This document shows, piece by piece, positions 8,062-17,158 of a stretch of 32,151 nucleotides of DNA. Under the pieces are notes generated by a model, which saw only the letters and a program-made list of their open reading frames with translations, was not told the origin of the DNA and did not search any database. The DNA lies in contig DAIDHP010000045.1 of assembly GCA_027459625.1 (NCBI GenBank), positions 1-32,151 of the forward strand. Direction: 5' to 3'. Positions within the stretch are counted from its first letter, which is position 1; every line of letters begins with the position of its first letter. The translations under genes and the position numbers were made by a program. Source of the DNA: Chthonomonadales bacterium. Its GTDB lineage: Bacteria > Armatimonadota > Chthonomonadetes > Chthonomonadales > CAJBBX01.

Positions 8062-8181
8062 CAATTCTTCCATCCATATCAAATAGCCTATCACACATTT
8101 AAATCGAGCCTTCGTTTATGCCAATCGTTCAGTTACAAACAATATTAAACATTGATACCGAACCGGAATGAGGAGGATGGT

Positions 8182-8661
8182 ATGAGCCTAAATAAGGAAA
8201 ATCAAGGATCTCAGAAGGGCGCCACTTCCACCGACGGGAAGTCTTCCGTGTTCTCGAAAGAGGAACGCGCCGCGATGAAGGAGCGCGCCAAGGAGCTGAA
8301 GGCGGCCGCGCGGGCGGACAAGGACAAAGCGGACGGCGAAAGCGCCGTGCTCGCCAAGATTGACGAGATGAGGGGGTCTGATCGCGCCATCGCCACACGG
8401 ATCCATGAAATCATCAAATCCGTTGCGCCGGAACTCACTCCGAAAACCTGGTACGGGATGCCGGCGTACTCTAAGGATGGCAATATCCTATGCTTTTTCC
8501 AAAGTGCACAAAAGTTCAAAACTAGGTATGCGACGTTCGGCTTCAGCGACAAGGCGAACCTTGATGACGGAGACATGTGGCCGACCGCTTTTGCGCTCAA
8601 AGGGTTAACTCCAGCCGAAGAGGAAAGGATCAAGTCGCTCGTGATGAAGGCGGTTAGTTGA
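8182..8661 (+). CDS. DUF1801 domain protein with charged N-terminal extension
   Basis: This protein has 159 residues from an ATG placed five bases after AGGAGG. The first ~55 residues are highly charged and Ala/Lys/Glu-rich ([19 protein letters not shown]), probably a helix. The remainder is a DUF1801 domain with [20 protein letters not shown] and [23 protein letters not shown], the motif order seen in small iron-chaperone-like YdhG relatives. No membrane segment or signal is present. It lies 120 nt behind the YdeI-like gene and may share its transcript. Function is unknown beyond the fold. Confidence 0.82.
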   Translation: MSLNKENQGSQKGATSTDGKSSVFSKEERAAMKERAKELKAAARADKDKADGESAVLAKIDEMRGSDRAIATRIHEIIKSVAPELTPKTWYGMPAYSKDGNILCFFQSAQKFKTRYATFGFSDKANLDDGDMWPTAFALKGLTPAEEERIKSLVMKAVS

Positions 8662-9357
8662 GGAGGGATCTCAGCTTTGTCTACAAAAACATTATGTTCA
8701 CAGTTCATCTTTTTGATAGAATTGAGTGGCGATCTACGCTCGAAATGAAGAGTGAAGCAGTATTTCGGTCCGATCAAAGGAACCCACCTATACGGAACAA
8801 AATGCACCATGCAGGACACGCAAGGCGAATAGGCGGATATGCACGTTTTCAACTGAGGTGATTGCAAAATTCAGGAAATGTGGCTATTATCGCTCATTTC
8901 ACATTCGGTTAAATACATGGAAATCGAATTTTGTAATTACCTGAACTGATTACTGTCAGAATAATACCCTGCGTGTCGTCAGCACGTGCGGTAGATTATG
9001 CAGAGCGAGGCGCATTCCGGGCATAGCCCTTAGATGACTATATATCGTATTCGAGATGAACGTAAATCTCTTCGATCTGCATTTTTCCTTAGGCACTGGA
9101 AACACGCCAAGGGGAGGATACCCCAAGTTTTTGTCTGTATAGTTCGGTGTTTTTCATAATGCAATATTTTAATGTATCCATGGTGTTTCCACAAACTTTC
9201 CCATAGAACCAATTATAGTTGGGATTATTGAATTTTACTGCACACTGCAAGCTAATTCCAAGCCCATTATCCATTCATAAGCTATAATGAATCATACACG
9301 CTAGTTAGAAGATCACAGGATTGGCATACCCGGCGCAATCGGAAAAGGAGCGACCAT
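8662..9357. other. Non-coding stretch of about 700 bp
   Basis: No ORF here resembles a protein family. Short frames on both strands lack a ribosome site or recognisable motifs. The stretch contains the inverted repeat at 8856-8942 and a TATAAT hexamer at 9283-9288, which could be the -10 box for the GH4 gene although no matching -35 was found. It may hold an undetected small RNA or a decayed insertion. Confidence 0.5.
8856..8942. repeat. 17-bp inverted repeat enclosing 53 bp
   Basis: The left arm AGGTGATTGCAAAATTC (8856-8872) is the inverse of the right arm GAATTTTGTAATTACCT (8926-8942) at 15 of 17 positions. Both mismatches would allow G-U pairing in RNA. The enclosed 53 bp have no coding signal. 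It could be a small hairpin RNA, or a miniature element bounded by terminal repeats. Confidence 0.55.
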
Positions 9358-10644
9358 ATGCCACGTATCGTCATCATTGGGGCGGGAAGCGGTTTCGGGG
9401 GCGAATTATCCAAGGATATCCTCGCTCATTCGGAACTTCAAGACTCCGTCATCGCCCTTTGCGACCTGAACGAGAGCAAGGTGGAAGCCGTCGCGCAATA
9501 TGTGCGGCGCATCATCGACGAATACAAGTTGCCCGCAAAAGTGGAGCACGGAACCGATCGCCGCAAGCTCCTTCCGGAGGCGGATTTCGTCATTACGAGC
9601 ATATCCGTGGGCGGGGCTGCTTACGCGGGATTTCCCGCGAACGTGGAGGTCAATATCCCCCTCAAATACGGCGTGAGCCAGAGCGTCGCGGACACCATCG
9701 GCGTGGGCGGCGTTTTCCGTTTCCTTCGCACCGGTCCCGTACAATTGGAGATATGCCAGGATATGGAGGAGCTTTGCCCGAACGCCTTGCTGCTGAATTA
9801 CACGAACCCCATGTGCATGCTCACATGGTTGCACTCCGTCGGATCCTCCATACGGAATGTTGGGTTGTGCCATAGCGTGCAGGGAACCGCAGGGGAGTTG
9901 GCAAGGTATTTGCAGATACCTGTCGAGGAGATGCGGTATCTGGTGGCGGGCATCAATCATCAGGCTTGGTTTTTGGAGCTTGAGCATCATGGCGAAGACC
10001 TCTATCCGAGACTATATGAGTTGCTACACGACCCGGAGATCGTCAATAAGGACACCGTCAGATTCGAGATGTTGAAGCATTTTGGATATTTCGTGACCGA
10101 ATCCACCATTCACTGCTCGGAGTATCATCCCTACTTTAGACGCACAAAGGAGTTGATGAATCGTTTCGGGTTGCACGACAGAGAGGTTCCTGATGCGCCA
10201 AGACGCACCCGTGAATGGCTCGAGCATCCTGAAAGCGTGGAGTTGCCCAAACTAACCCCCTCCCGCGAATATGCATCCGGAATTATCCGGGCCGTAGTGA
10301 CGGATACGCCGTTCAAATTCAACGGCAATGTCATGAACGACGGATTGATTCCCAATCTCGCGGAGGGATCTTGCGTGGAGACACCCTGCCTCACGGACGG
10401 CACCGGAGTGCATCCATGCCATGTCGGATGCTTGCCTCCTCAGCTTGCATGGTTAAACCAGTCAAACATCGCCGTTCAGGAGATGGCGGTAAGGGCTGTC
10501 TTGGATCGGGATCGCGACGCGGCTTTTCACGCCTGCGCCATGGACCCGCTGACTCGCAGCATTTGCGATCTGGATCAAATACGAGCGATGTTCGAGGAGT
10601 TATGGGAGGCGGAGCGCCCTTTGCTGAATTACTTTTATGAGTGA
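9358..10644 (+). CDS. Glycoside hydrolase family 4 (alpha-galactosidase/alpha-glucosidase type)
   Basis: This 428-residue enzyme belongs to the NAD- and Mn-dependent GH4 family, which cleaves glycosides by transient oxidation at C3. Visible features are an N-terminal Rossmann motif (GAGSGFGG, residues 8-15), the acidic residue after strand 2 (LCDLNESK), the TNP motif at 149-151, and the metal ligands Cys171 (GLCHSVQG) and His201 (GINHQAWF). The CHS and NH motifs fit the alpha-galactosidase/alpha-glucosidase branch rather than the 6-phospho branch, but the sugar cannot be fixed from sequence. AGGAG lies nine bases upstream of the ATG. It is a cytoplasmic enzyme that would act on imported oligosaccharides. 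No transporter gene is adjacent. Confidence 0.93.
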   Translation: MPRIVIIGAGSGFGGELSKDILAHSELQDSVIALCDLNESKVEAVAQYVRRIIDEYKLPAKVEHGTDRRKLLPEADFVITSISVGGAAYAGFPANVEVNIPLKYGVSQSVADTIGVGGVFRFLRTGPVQLEICQDMEELCPNALLLNYTNPMCMLTWLHSVGSSIRNVGLCHSVQGTAGELARYLQIPVEEMRYLVAGINHQAWFLELEHHGEDLYPRLYELLHDPEIVNKDTVRFEMLKHFGYFVTESTIHCSEYHPYFRRTKELMNRFGLHDREVPDAPRRTREWLEHPESVELPKLTPSREYASGIIRAVVTDTPFKFNGNVMNDGLIPNLAEGSCVETPCLTDGTGVHPCHVGCLPPQLAWLNQSNIAVQEMAVRAVLDRDRDAAFHACAMDPLTRSICDLDQIRAMFEELWEAERPLLNYFYE

Positions 10645-10751
10645 GATTACTTCGAAATTCGAGTAGGAATACTTATATCTTGGCAGAGTATTGATTTCTG
10701 AATATTGCAACTATCTTATAGGAACGGTCTGAACGGACCGGAAGGTGTGAA

Positions 10752-11333
10752 ATGATACTTTTAATAGATAATTACGATAGCTTCACATACAATCTCGCGC
10801 AATACCTTGGCGAGATGGGACAGGATATCATTGTCAAACGGAACGATAAAATCACGCTGGACCAGATCGCGGAGTTGCACCCGGATCACATCGTCATCTC
10901 GCCCGGACCCTGCACTCCCAAGGAGGCGGGCATCTCGGTCAACGTCATCAATCGTTTCGCCAAGGAGATCCCCATTCTAGGCGTCTGCCTCGGGCATCAG
11001 AGCATCGGGGACGCCTTCGGTGGGAATGTGGTTCGCAATTACCGAGTGTTGCACGGGAAAACCTCCCTGATTCATCACAAAGGAAGCGGTATATTCCAAG
11101 GGCTGCCGAATCCTTTCATAGCCACTCGATATCACTCTTTGGTGATTGAGCGAGAGACCCTGCCGGATTGTCTGGATATCACGGCGGAAACGGACGAGGG
11201 GGAGATCATGGGCGTGCGACACAAGGAGTACCCGTGCGAAGGAGTGCAATTCCATCCCGAATCGATTATGACCGAGCATGGCAAAGACCTGCTGCGTAAC
11301 TTTCTTCAATATAATGGAAAGGTGTCCGGATAG
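10752..11333 (+). CDS. trpG: Anthranilate synthase glutamine amidotransferase subunit (TrpG/PabA)
   Basis: This 193-residue class I glutamine amidotransferase supplies ammonia to chorismate-using synthases. The catalytic triad is intact: Cys79 in GVCLGHQ, His168 and Glu170 in QFHPES. The N-terminal [10 protein letters not shown] and the SPGPCTP oxyanion-side motif are typical of TrpG/PabA. AAGGTG precedes the ATG at close range. The position ahead of trpDCFBA points to tryptophan synthesis, though the subunit could also serve p-aminobenzoate synthesis. The partner synthase subunit (trpE or pabB) is not in the window. The 107-bp gap before it contains promoter-like hexamers, none convincing. 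Confidence 0.92.
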   Translation: MILLIDNYDSFTYNLAQYLGEMGQDIIVKRNDKITLDQIAELHPDHIVISPGPCTPKEAGISVNVINRFAKEIPILGVCLGHQSIGDAFGGNVVRNYRVLHGKTSLIHHKGSGIFQGLPNPFIATRYHSLVIERETLPDCLDITAETDEGEIMGVRHKEYPCEGVQFHPESIMTEHGKDLLRNFLQYNGKVSG

Positions 11334-11394
11334 TTCATCTGGCATGCACCCTTCCGGAATAGCCCTTGTGGAAACGATGTGGTAATATAGGAAA

Positions 11395-12501
11395 ATGAAC
11401 CAGTATACCGACAGAATCGTTCAAGCGCAGGAAAGAATGCATGCGGAGGGCGTTGCGGCCATGTTGCTCGCCCCAACCGAACAGATGCGGTATCTCATCG
11501 GTTGGAGAACCGAAGCTCACGAAAGGCTTCTGGCGTTGTTTCTTCCCATGGAAGGGCAACCGACCTTGATCACCCCCTCTTTGAACGCTGCGCAGGCACG
11601 CACCAATCCGGCGGGGATCACGAGTATATTGGAGTGGCGTGACTCTCCGGGTTGGATGGAAGTCGTTGCTTCGTTGCTGAAGGAGTGGCGTATCAACGGC
11701 AGGACCTTCGCCATCGACGATCAGCTTCCCGCTTGCCATCTGCTAGCGATACAACATATGGCTCCGTACGCTCGCTACATCTCCGCAGGGGATATCATGA
11801 ATGCGATGCGCGCAGAGAAATCCGAAGAGGAGTTGCACATACTTTCGCAATCCGCAGCAATCACCGACGCCGTCTATCAGGAAAGCCTTAACCATCTAAA
11901 GGCTGGCATGACGGAGTTGGACCTGCAGGAAATCATAACGCATCTGTACGGAAAACATGGAGTCAAACCCGCGTTTTGCATTGTCTGCTTTGGGAAGAAC
12001 TCCGCCGAACCGCATCACGAGCCGGATGAGACCCCGCTTCATCAAGGGGATATCGTCCTGATGGACATCGGATGCATGTATCAGGGATACGGTTCCGATA
12101 TCACTCGCATGGTATCCTTCGGCGAATCGAATGATGAACGACGAGACATGTATCGGCTGGTTCGACAAGCGCACCAAGCGGCATTTGATATTGTCAAACC
12201 CGGGTTGGCGTGCGAGGAAGTGGACACGGCGGCGAGGCGGGTGATAGAGAATGCCGGATTGGGGGATCATTTCTTCCATCGCACCGGTCATGGGATCGGT
12301 TTGTCGGTTCATGAGATGCCCTACATGGTTGAGGGCAACAAACAAAAATTGAAAGTTGGAATGTGTTTTAGCATAGAGCCCGGAGTCTACTTTGATGGAC
12401 GATGGGGCATTCGAATAGAAAACATAGTGGCGGTTGGAGAGGAAGGGGGACGATATCTCAACGCAATTCCTCCGGAGGAACTGCTATTTTCGCATTCCTG
12501 A
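11395..12501 (+). CDS. M24 family Xaa-Pro peptidase
   Basis: This 368-residue protein has the two-domain creatinase/prolidase layout: an N-terminal domain at about 1-135 and a pita-bread metallopeptidase domain at about 145-365. All five metal ligands are present: Asp224, Asp235, His299 (RTGHGIGLSVHE), Glu328 (SIEPGVY) and Glu342 (RIENIV). The family removes residues from the N-terminus before proline or cleaves X-Pro dipeptides. There is no signal peptide, so it is cytoplasmic. The gene sits inside the trp cluster, between trpG and trpD, with its stop only 10 bases before the trpD ATG, so it is very likely co-transcribed. A direct role in tryptophan synthesis is not expected from the family. 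PepQ or PepP cannot be told apart here. Confidence 0.92.
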   Translation: MNQYTDRIVQAQERMHAEGVAAMLLAPTEQMRYLIGWRTEAHERLLALFLPMEGQPTLITPSLNAAQARTNPAGITSILEWRDSPGWMEVVASLLKEWRINGRTFAIDDQLPACHLLAIQHMAPYARYISAGDIMNAMRAEKSEEELHILSQSAAITDAVYQESLNHLKAGMTELDLQEIITHLYGKHGVKPAFCIVCFGKNSAEPHHEPDETPLHQGDIVLMDIGCMYQGYGSDITRMVSFGESNDERRDMYRLVRQAHQAAFDIVKPGLACEEVDTAARRVIENAGLGDHFFHRTGHGIGLSVHEMPYMVEGNKQKLKVGMCFSIEPGVYFDGRWGIRIENIVAVGEEGGRYLNAIPPEELLFSHS

Positions 12502-12511
12502 GAAACAATAC

Positions 12512-13537
12512 ATGATCGTCGATGTGCTTCAAAAACTGGTTGAGGGACGAAGTCTCACGGAAGGAGAGGCGAGAGATGTCATGGCCGACCTCATGGATGG
12601 CAACCTGACCAACACCCAGATTGGCGCGATGCTGGCGGCGTTACGCTTAAAAGGAGAAACCGCCGAGGAGATGACCGGATTTGCGAAAACCATGCGCGAG
12701 CATAGCATTCGCGTCTACGCCAAACACCATCCCCTTTTGGACACCTGCGGGACAGGAGGCGATGTCTGCTCGACCTTCAACATATCCACAGCCGCCGCTT
12801 TTGTGGTCGCTGCATCCGGTGTTGGGATCGCGAAGCATGGCAATCGCGCCGTATCGAGCAAGTGCGGCAGCGCGGATGTGCTAATCTCACTCGGAGTCAA
12901 TATCGATATCCAGCCTCTCAAGGTCGCACAGTCCATCGACGAGGTGGGCATCGGTTTTCTTTTTGCGCCCGCGCATCATCCCGCAATGAAATACGCAAAT
13001 GTCCCGCGCAAGGAGCTCGGCATTCGCACGGTGTTTAACGCCTTGGGACCTATGACGAATCCCGCCAACGCCGAAAGGCAAATTATAGGCGTATTTCATC
13101 CGGATTTCTGCGAGAAAATGGCGAAATCCCTGATGCTGCTGGGATGCGAACGCGCGATGATAGTGCATGGACTGATAGGCATGGACGAGATATCCACTTG
13201 CGGTCCCACTCTCATCAGCAATTTAAAGGACGGAAGGATTTGGACGGAGACCCTCCAACCGGAGGATTTCGGGGTGAAACGCGCCCGAATTGAGGATTTG
13301 AACGGTGGGGAGACCCCTCAAGAAAACGCTGAGATTTTACGCGACGTTCTTTCCTGTGTGCGTGGACCCAAATACGATATCGTTTGCGTCAATGCAGCGG
13401 CCGGCTTGATCATTTGCGATAAAGCGAAGGACTGGCGCGATGGGGTGGAATTGGCGCGAAGGTTGATAGCCTCAGGGGAAGCGATGAAGGTTTTGGACAC
13501 GTTGGTTGCATTCACAAATAAACCGTTCGATGGTTGA
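12512..13537 (+). CDS. trpD: Anthranilate phosphoribosyltransferase
   Basis: This 341-residue enzyme transfers the phosphoribosyl group of PRPP to anthranilate, the second step of tryptophan synthesis. The PRPP site CGTGGD lies at residues 79-84. The following NISTAAAFVVAASG and KHGNRAVSSKCGSADVL blocks (108-123) are the family hallmarks for PRPP, Mg and anthranilate binding. The length is normal for the family. The ATG at 12512 begins the protein at the usual place (VLQKLVEGRSLT). An open frame extends further upstream but only into the 3' end of the peptidase gene. The ribosome site is weak, so coupling to the peptidase gene ten bases upstream is likely. Confidence 0.95.
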   Translation: MIVDVLQKLVEGRSLTEGEARDVMADLMDGNLTNTQIGAMLAALRLKGETAEEMTGFAKTMREHSIRVYAKHHPLLDTCGTGGDVCSTFNISTAAAFVVAASGVGIAKHGNRAVSSKCGSADVLISLGVNIDIQPLKVAQSIDEVGIGFLFAPAHHPAMKYANVPRKELGIRTVFNALGPMTNPANAERQIIGVFHPDFCEKMAKSLMLLGCERAMIVHGLIGMDEISTCGPTLISNLKDGRIWTETLQPEDFGVKRARIEDLNGGETPQENAEILRDVLSCVRGPKYDIVCVNAAAGLIICDKAKDWRDGVELARRLIASGEAMKVLDTLVAFTNKPFDG

Positions 13538-13577
13538 ACTCGGCAGTACAGAACATTACGAATACTTGGAATAAACT

Positions 13578-14357
13578 ATGAGCATACTTTCTGAAATATT
13601 GGCTGACAAGCGCACCGAGGTCTATTGCGCACGTAAAAAGACCCCTGCATCCGAATTGGAGAAACGCATCGCGGACATGCCGCCTCCAAAGGATTTCATT
13701 GGCGCTCTGATAGATTGCCCTGCGCCGGCGTTGATAGCGGAAGTGAAAAAGGCATCTCCATCGAGAGGAGTCATTCGAGAAGACTTCGACCCCGTTAAAA
13801 TCGCCAAAATATACGCGGAAAACGGTGCGGCTTGCATCTCGGTGCTGACGGACGAACCGTACTTTCAGGGACACTTGAACTATCTCAAACAGATACGCGA
13901 GGTTACCGACAAGCCCTTGTTGCGCAAGGATTTTGTCGTTGACGATTATCAGATCCTCGAAGCGCGGGCGGCGGGGGCGGATGCGGTGCTTTTGATCGCG
14001 GCTGCGCTAACCCAGACGGAACTGGATTGGATGATTGAGGCGACGCACGCCCTGGGCATGGTGGCGATGCTGGAGATACATGACCAGGATGAGCTTGACC
14101 AGGCGTTGCACACACCCGCGCAATTGATTGGATTGAATAATCGTGACCTCCATAAATTCCGGACCACTTTGCAGATCACTCTGGATTTGATGCCACACGT
14201 TCCGTTGAACAAACTCATCATCAGCGAAAGCGGGATTAATAATCGCAAGGATGTGGAGGCGCTCACGCACGCTGGAGTTCGAGCAATTCTTGTGGGGGAG
14301 GCGCTGATGCGCGAGGAGGACATCGCGGCGAAAATGCACGAATTGCTGGGGCGATGA
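13578..14357 (+). CDS. trpC: Indole-3-glycerol phosphate synthase
   Basis: This 259-residue (beta/alpha)8-barrel enzyme closes the indole ring on CdRP. Conserved residues are seen at Glu55 and Lys57 (IAEVKKASPSRG), the SPS phosphate motif 60-62, the catalytic Lys117 (LLRKDFV), Glu166 (LEIHD), Asn188 (GLNNRDL) and the SESGI loop at 216-220. It is a stand-alone enzyme, not fused to TrpF as in enteric bacteria. It starts 40 bp after trpD, and trpF starts seven bases after its stop. Confidence 0.95.
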   Translation: MSILSEILADKRTEVYCARKKTPASELEKRIADMPPPKDFIGALIDCPAPALIAEVKKASPSRGVIREDFDPVKIAKIYAENGAACISVLTDEPYFQGHLNYLKQIREVTDKPLLRKDFVVDDYQILEARAAGADAVLLIAAALTQTELDWMIEATHALGMVAMLEIHDQDELDQALHTPAQLIGLNNRDLHKFRTTLQITLDLMPHVPLNKLIISESGINNRKDVEALTHAGVRAILVGEALMREEDIAAKMHELLGR

Positions 14358-14364
14358 GAAGATT

Positions 14365-14985
14365 GTGACACGAATTAAAATATGCGGTATCACCAATATT
14401 GATGATGCGCTTCTCGCTGTGGAATGCGGAGCGAATGCGCTTGGATTCATATTCGTACCGAACACCCCGCGTTATATAGGGGATAAAAGCGTATCATTGC
14501 AAATCCCCGCGTTGCTGCCTCCTTTTGTAAGCAAAGTGGCGGTATGCCGCATATTCGAGGAGATACCCGCCCAATCCATTCAGACGTTCGACTGCGTTCA
14601 GATTTACTCCTTCGATACCGCGACGGTTCCTCCCGAGGGTAAAATTACTATCTATGCTTATCGCATACGCGATGGATCGAGCTTGGAGGATATCCGCCTG
14701 ACTGCGGGTAAAGCTCACGCATTCCTTCTCGACGCCTGGAATCCGGACAAGCTGGGGGGAGCCGGACGCACATTCAACTGGGAGCTTGCTTCCGAGATCA
14801 AGCTTCGTTTCGGCAAGCCTGTCATCCTCGCGGGGGGATTGACCCCGGAGAATGTGCAAGAGGCTGTGGAGAGAGTGCGCCCATACGCCGTGGATGTATC
14901 CAGCGGAGTGGAATCGGAACCTGGACGGAAGGATCCGGTTAAGGTGAGGGCCTTTTGCGAAGCGGTGAGACGCGCAAATGGATAG
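14365..14985 (+). CDS. trpF: Phosphoribosylanthranilate isomerase
   Basis: This 206-residue barrel enzyme catalyses the Amadori rearrangement between the TrpD and TrpC steps. The catalytic pair is present: Cys7 (KICGIT) as general base and Asp123 (LLDAW) as general acid. The GGAGRTFNW and AGGLTPENV phosphate-binding loops also fit. One departure from the family is clear: where most members read QLHG, this protein reads VQIYS (residues 78-82). The start codon is GTG, with GAGAAG just upstream. The gene is spaced seven bases from trpC, which points to coupled translation. Confidence 0.93.
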   Translation: MTRIKICGITNIDDALLAVECGANALGFIFVPNTPRYIGDKSVSLQIPALLPPFVSKVAVCRIFEEIPAQSIQTFDCVQIYSFDTATVPPEGKITIYAYRIRDGSSLEDIRLTAGKAHAFLLDAWNPDKLGGAGRTFNWELASEIKLRFGKPVILAGGLTPENVQEAVERVRPYAVDVSSGVESEPGRKDPVKVRAFCEAVRRANG

Positions 14986-15037
14986 GAACGGATAGGGATG
15001 TTCACCCTTAGGGCGATTAGGAAAGGGGAAATAGAGG

Positions 15038-16225
15038 ATGCTGCCTGATTTATTGGGACATTTTGGCGATTTCGGTGGGCGTTACGTACCGGAAACCCTC
15101 GTACCCGCATTGGACGAACTTGCATCGGAATACGAGAAGGCGATAGCGGATGAGTGGTTCAATCGGGAGTTGGATGGCTATTTGAAGGATTACGTCGGCA
15201 GACCCACCCCTCTCTATTACGCCTCGCGACTGACGGAGGCGCTTGGCGGAGCCAGGATATATATCAAGCGCGAAGATCTGTGCCACACCGGTGCGCATAA
15301 GATCAATAACGCCATAGGTCAGGCTCTGCTCGCCAAACGAATGGGGAAGCGACGTATCATCGCGGAAACAGGTGCGGGTCAGCACGGAGTCGCCACCGCC
15401 ACTGCTTGCGCGTTGTTCGGGCTTGATTGCGAAGTGTACATGGGAGAGGAGGATATCCACCGCCAAGCCCTAAATGTTTATCGCATGAAACTCCTGGGCG
15501 CGAAGGTCGTTCCCGTCACCTCGGGCACGAAGACACTGAAGGATGCCACCAGCGAATCGATCCGAGACTGGGTGACCAATGTTCGAACCACACATTACAT
15601 CATCGGTTCCGTGATCGGTCCTCATCCCTACCCCCGCATCGTCAGGGATTTCCAATCCGTTATCGGCAAGGAGACTCGCAGTCAATGTCTGGAGAAGGAG
15701 GGGCGACTTCCCAACGCGATTATCGCCTGCGTGGGGGGAGGTTCCAACTCGATGGGCATTTTTTATTCCTTCATTAAGGATAAGGAGGTGCGCCTGATAG
15801 GAGTGGAGGCCGCTGGGAAAGGGTTGGACAGCGGTGAGCATTGCGCAACTCTCACCGCCGGTGAGCCCGGAGTGCTTCACGGGTGCAAAAGCTTCCTCTT
15901 GCAGAACGAGGATGGACAGGTCTCTCTCACCCATTCCATTTCAGCGGGATTGGATTACCCGGGCGTCGGACCGGAGCATAGTTATCTGAAGACGAGCGGC
16001 AGGGCGGAATATTACTCCATCACCGATACGGAGGCGTTGGAGGGTTTTAAGATTCTCGCGGAGAAGGAGGGTCTGATAGCCGCGCTGGAATCCTCTCATG
16101 CGATGGCGCACCTTATGAAACTCGCCCCCACGATGAATAAGGAGACATATGTCGTACTGAATCTCTCCGGCAGAGGTGACAAGGATATGGACACCATCTG
16201 CAAGGTATTGCAAATCGGACTTTGA
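15038..16225 (+). CDS. trpB: Tryptophan synthase beta subunit
   Basis: This 395-residue PLP enzyme joins indole and serine to make tryptophan. The PLP lysine is Lys88 in [10 protein letters not shown], preceded by the substrate loop and followed by [10 protein letters not shown]. The phosphate-binding GGGSNSMG and the C-terminal SGRGDKDM motif are intact. The opening [13 protein letters not shown] marks it as the canonical TrpB1 type that partners TrpA, not the stand-alone TrpB2 type. AGAGG lies just before the ATG. It is separated from trpA by 106 bp that can fold into a two-part hairpin. Confidence 0.96.
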   Translation: MLPDLLGHFGDFGGRYVPETLVPALDELASEYEKAIADEWFNRELDGYLKDYVGRPTPLYYASRLTEALGGARIYIKREDLCHTGAHKINNAIGQALLAKRMGKRRIIAETGAGQHGVATATACALFGLDCEVYMGEEDIHRQALNVYRMKLLGAKVVPVTSGTKTLKDATSESIRDWVTNVRTTHYIIGSVIGPHPYPRIVRDFQSVIGKETRSQCLEKEGRLPNAIIACVGGGSNSMGIFYSFIKDKEVRLIGVEAAGKGLDSGEHCATLTAGEPGVLHGCKSFLLQNEDGQVSLTHSISAGLDYPGVGPEHSYLKTSGRAEYYSITDTEALEGFKILAEKEGLIAALESSHAMAHLMKLAPTMNKETYVVLNLSGRGDKDMDTICKVLQIGL

Positions 16226-16246
16226 GCGCACATATCAACCATTATG

Positions 16247-16315
16247 AAGGGGGACGGCGAAATACATTTGTCACAAGAAGCAATGTCTGTTTGGCATGTA
16301 TTTTCAAATCCCCTT
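16247..16315 (+). promoter_or_regulatory. Two-part hairpin between trpB and trpA
   Basis: AAGGGG (16247-16252) can pair with CCCCTT (16310-16315), and AAATACAT (16260-16267) with ATGTATTT (16296-16303), giving one interrupted helix with an internal loop. It sits in the only sizeable gap between trp structural genes and ends about 16 nt before the trpA ATG. There is no T-run, so it is not a simple terminator. It may affect trpA translation or RNA stability. Confidence 0.35.
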
Positions 16316-16331
16316 GAGAGGCTAGCGGATT

Positions 16332-17150
16332 ATGAATCGATTGAGGGAGAAATTTGCCGAACTTAAAAATTCAGGTGGCAAGGCGATTATCTTTTACCTG
16401 ATGGCGGGGGATCCGGATATCCCCACGACCTTGGCTATCATTAAGGCGCTGGATGAATCCGGCGTGGATGCGATTGAACTAGGTATCCCGTTCAGCGATC
16501 CCATGGCGGATGGTCCAAGCATCCAAGCCGCCGCACACAGAGCTTTAGACAACGGAATAACCGTGCGAAAATGCCTCGACGTGGTGCGCTCCGTTCGGGA
16601 ATTCTCCTCAATCCCCATTGTGCTGATGACCTATTTCAACCCGATTCTGCATTATGGCATCGAGCGATTCTCAAAGGACGCCGGGGACGCCGGGGCGGAC
16701 GCCACCATTCTGACGGATTTGAGCCCCGAGGAGGCGATGGATTGGGTGTCAGCTTCGAAACGAAATGATCTTGGCACCGTCTTCCTTGTCGCCCCCACAA
16801 GCACAAACGAACGAATTAAAAAGGCGGGGGATATCTCAACCGGTTTCGTTTATTGTGTGTCCCGCACTGGCGTAACCGGAGCGCAGAGCGACACCCCCGC
16901 CGATTTGCCGACCCTGGTGAACCACGTGAAATCCATGGTCGGAGCGCCTGTCTGCGTGGGTTTCGGCATCTCCGAGCCGAGCCACGTGGATGAGATTACC
17001 CGTTACGCGGACGGCGCAGTGGTGGGAAGCGCACTGGTTAATCTCATCACAAAATACCAGGGAAGTGAAAAGTTGATCGGCGAGGTGAAAAAATACGCTC
17101 TGGCGATGAAAAACGCGACTCGCCATGATGAGAAACCTCCCCGTAAATAG
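16332..17150 (+). CDS. trpA: Tryptophan synthase alpha subunit
   Basis: This 272-residue barrel subunit cleaves indole-3-glycerol phosphate and channels indole to TrpB. The catalytic residues fall exactly at the classic numbers: Glu49 (AIELGIPFSDP) and Asp60 (MADGP). The SRTGVTG phosphate loop and the GFGIS motif near residue 215 are intact. The C-terminal tail is Lys/Arg-rich and short. The following recO gene starts nine bases after the stop, so the trp transcript probably reads into DNA-repair genes. Confidence 0.95.
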   Translation: MNRLREKFAELKNSGGKAIIFYLMAGDPDIPTTLAIIKALDESGVDAIELGIPFSDPMADGPSIQAAAHRALDNGITVRKCLDVVRSVREFSSIPIVLMTYFNPILHYGIERFSKDAGDAGADATILTDLSPEEAMDWVSASKRNDLGTVFLVAPTSTNERIKKAGDISTGFVYCVSRTGVTGAQSDTPADLPTLVNHVKSMVGAPVCVGFGISEPSHVDEITRYADGAVVGSALVNLITKYQGSEKLIGEVKKYALAMKNATRHDEKPPRK

Positions 17151-17158
17151 GAGGATGC

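Noticed and set aside
9030-9274. Two minus-strand frames of about 60 codons in the gap before the GH4 gene
   Set aside because: They overlap each other in different frames, lack ribosome sites and match no family.
10680-10719. Promoter-like hexamers before trpG (TTGGCA, TTGATT, TATCTT)
   Set aside because: No pair combines a good -10 with correct spacing.
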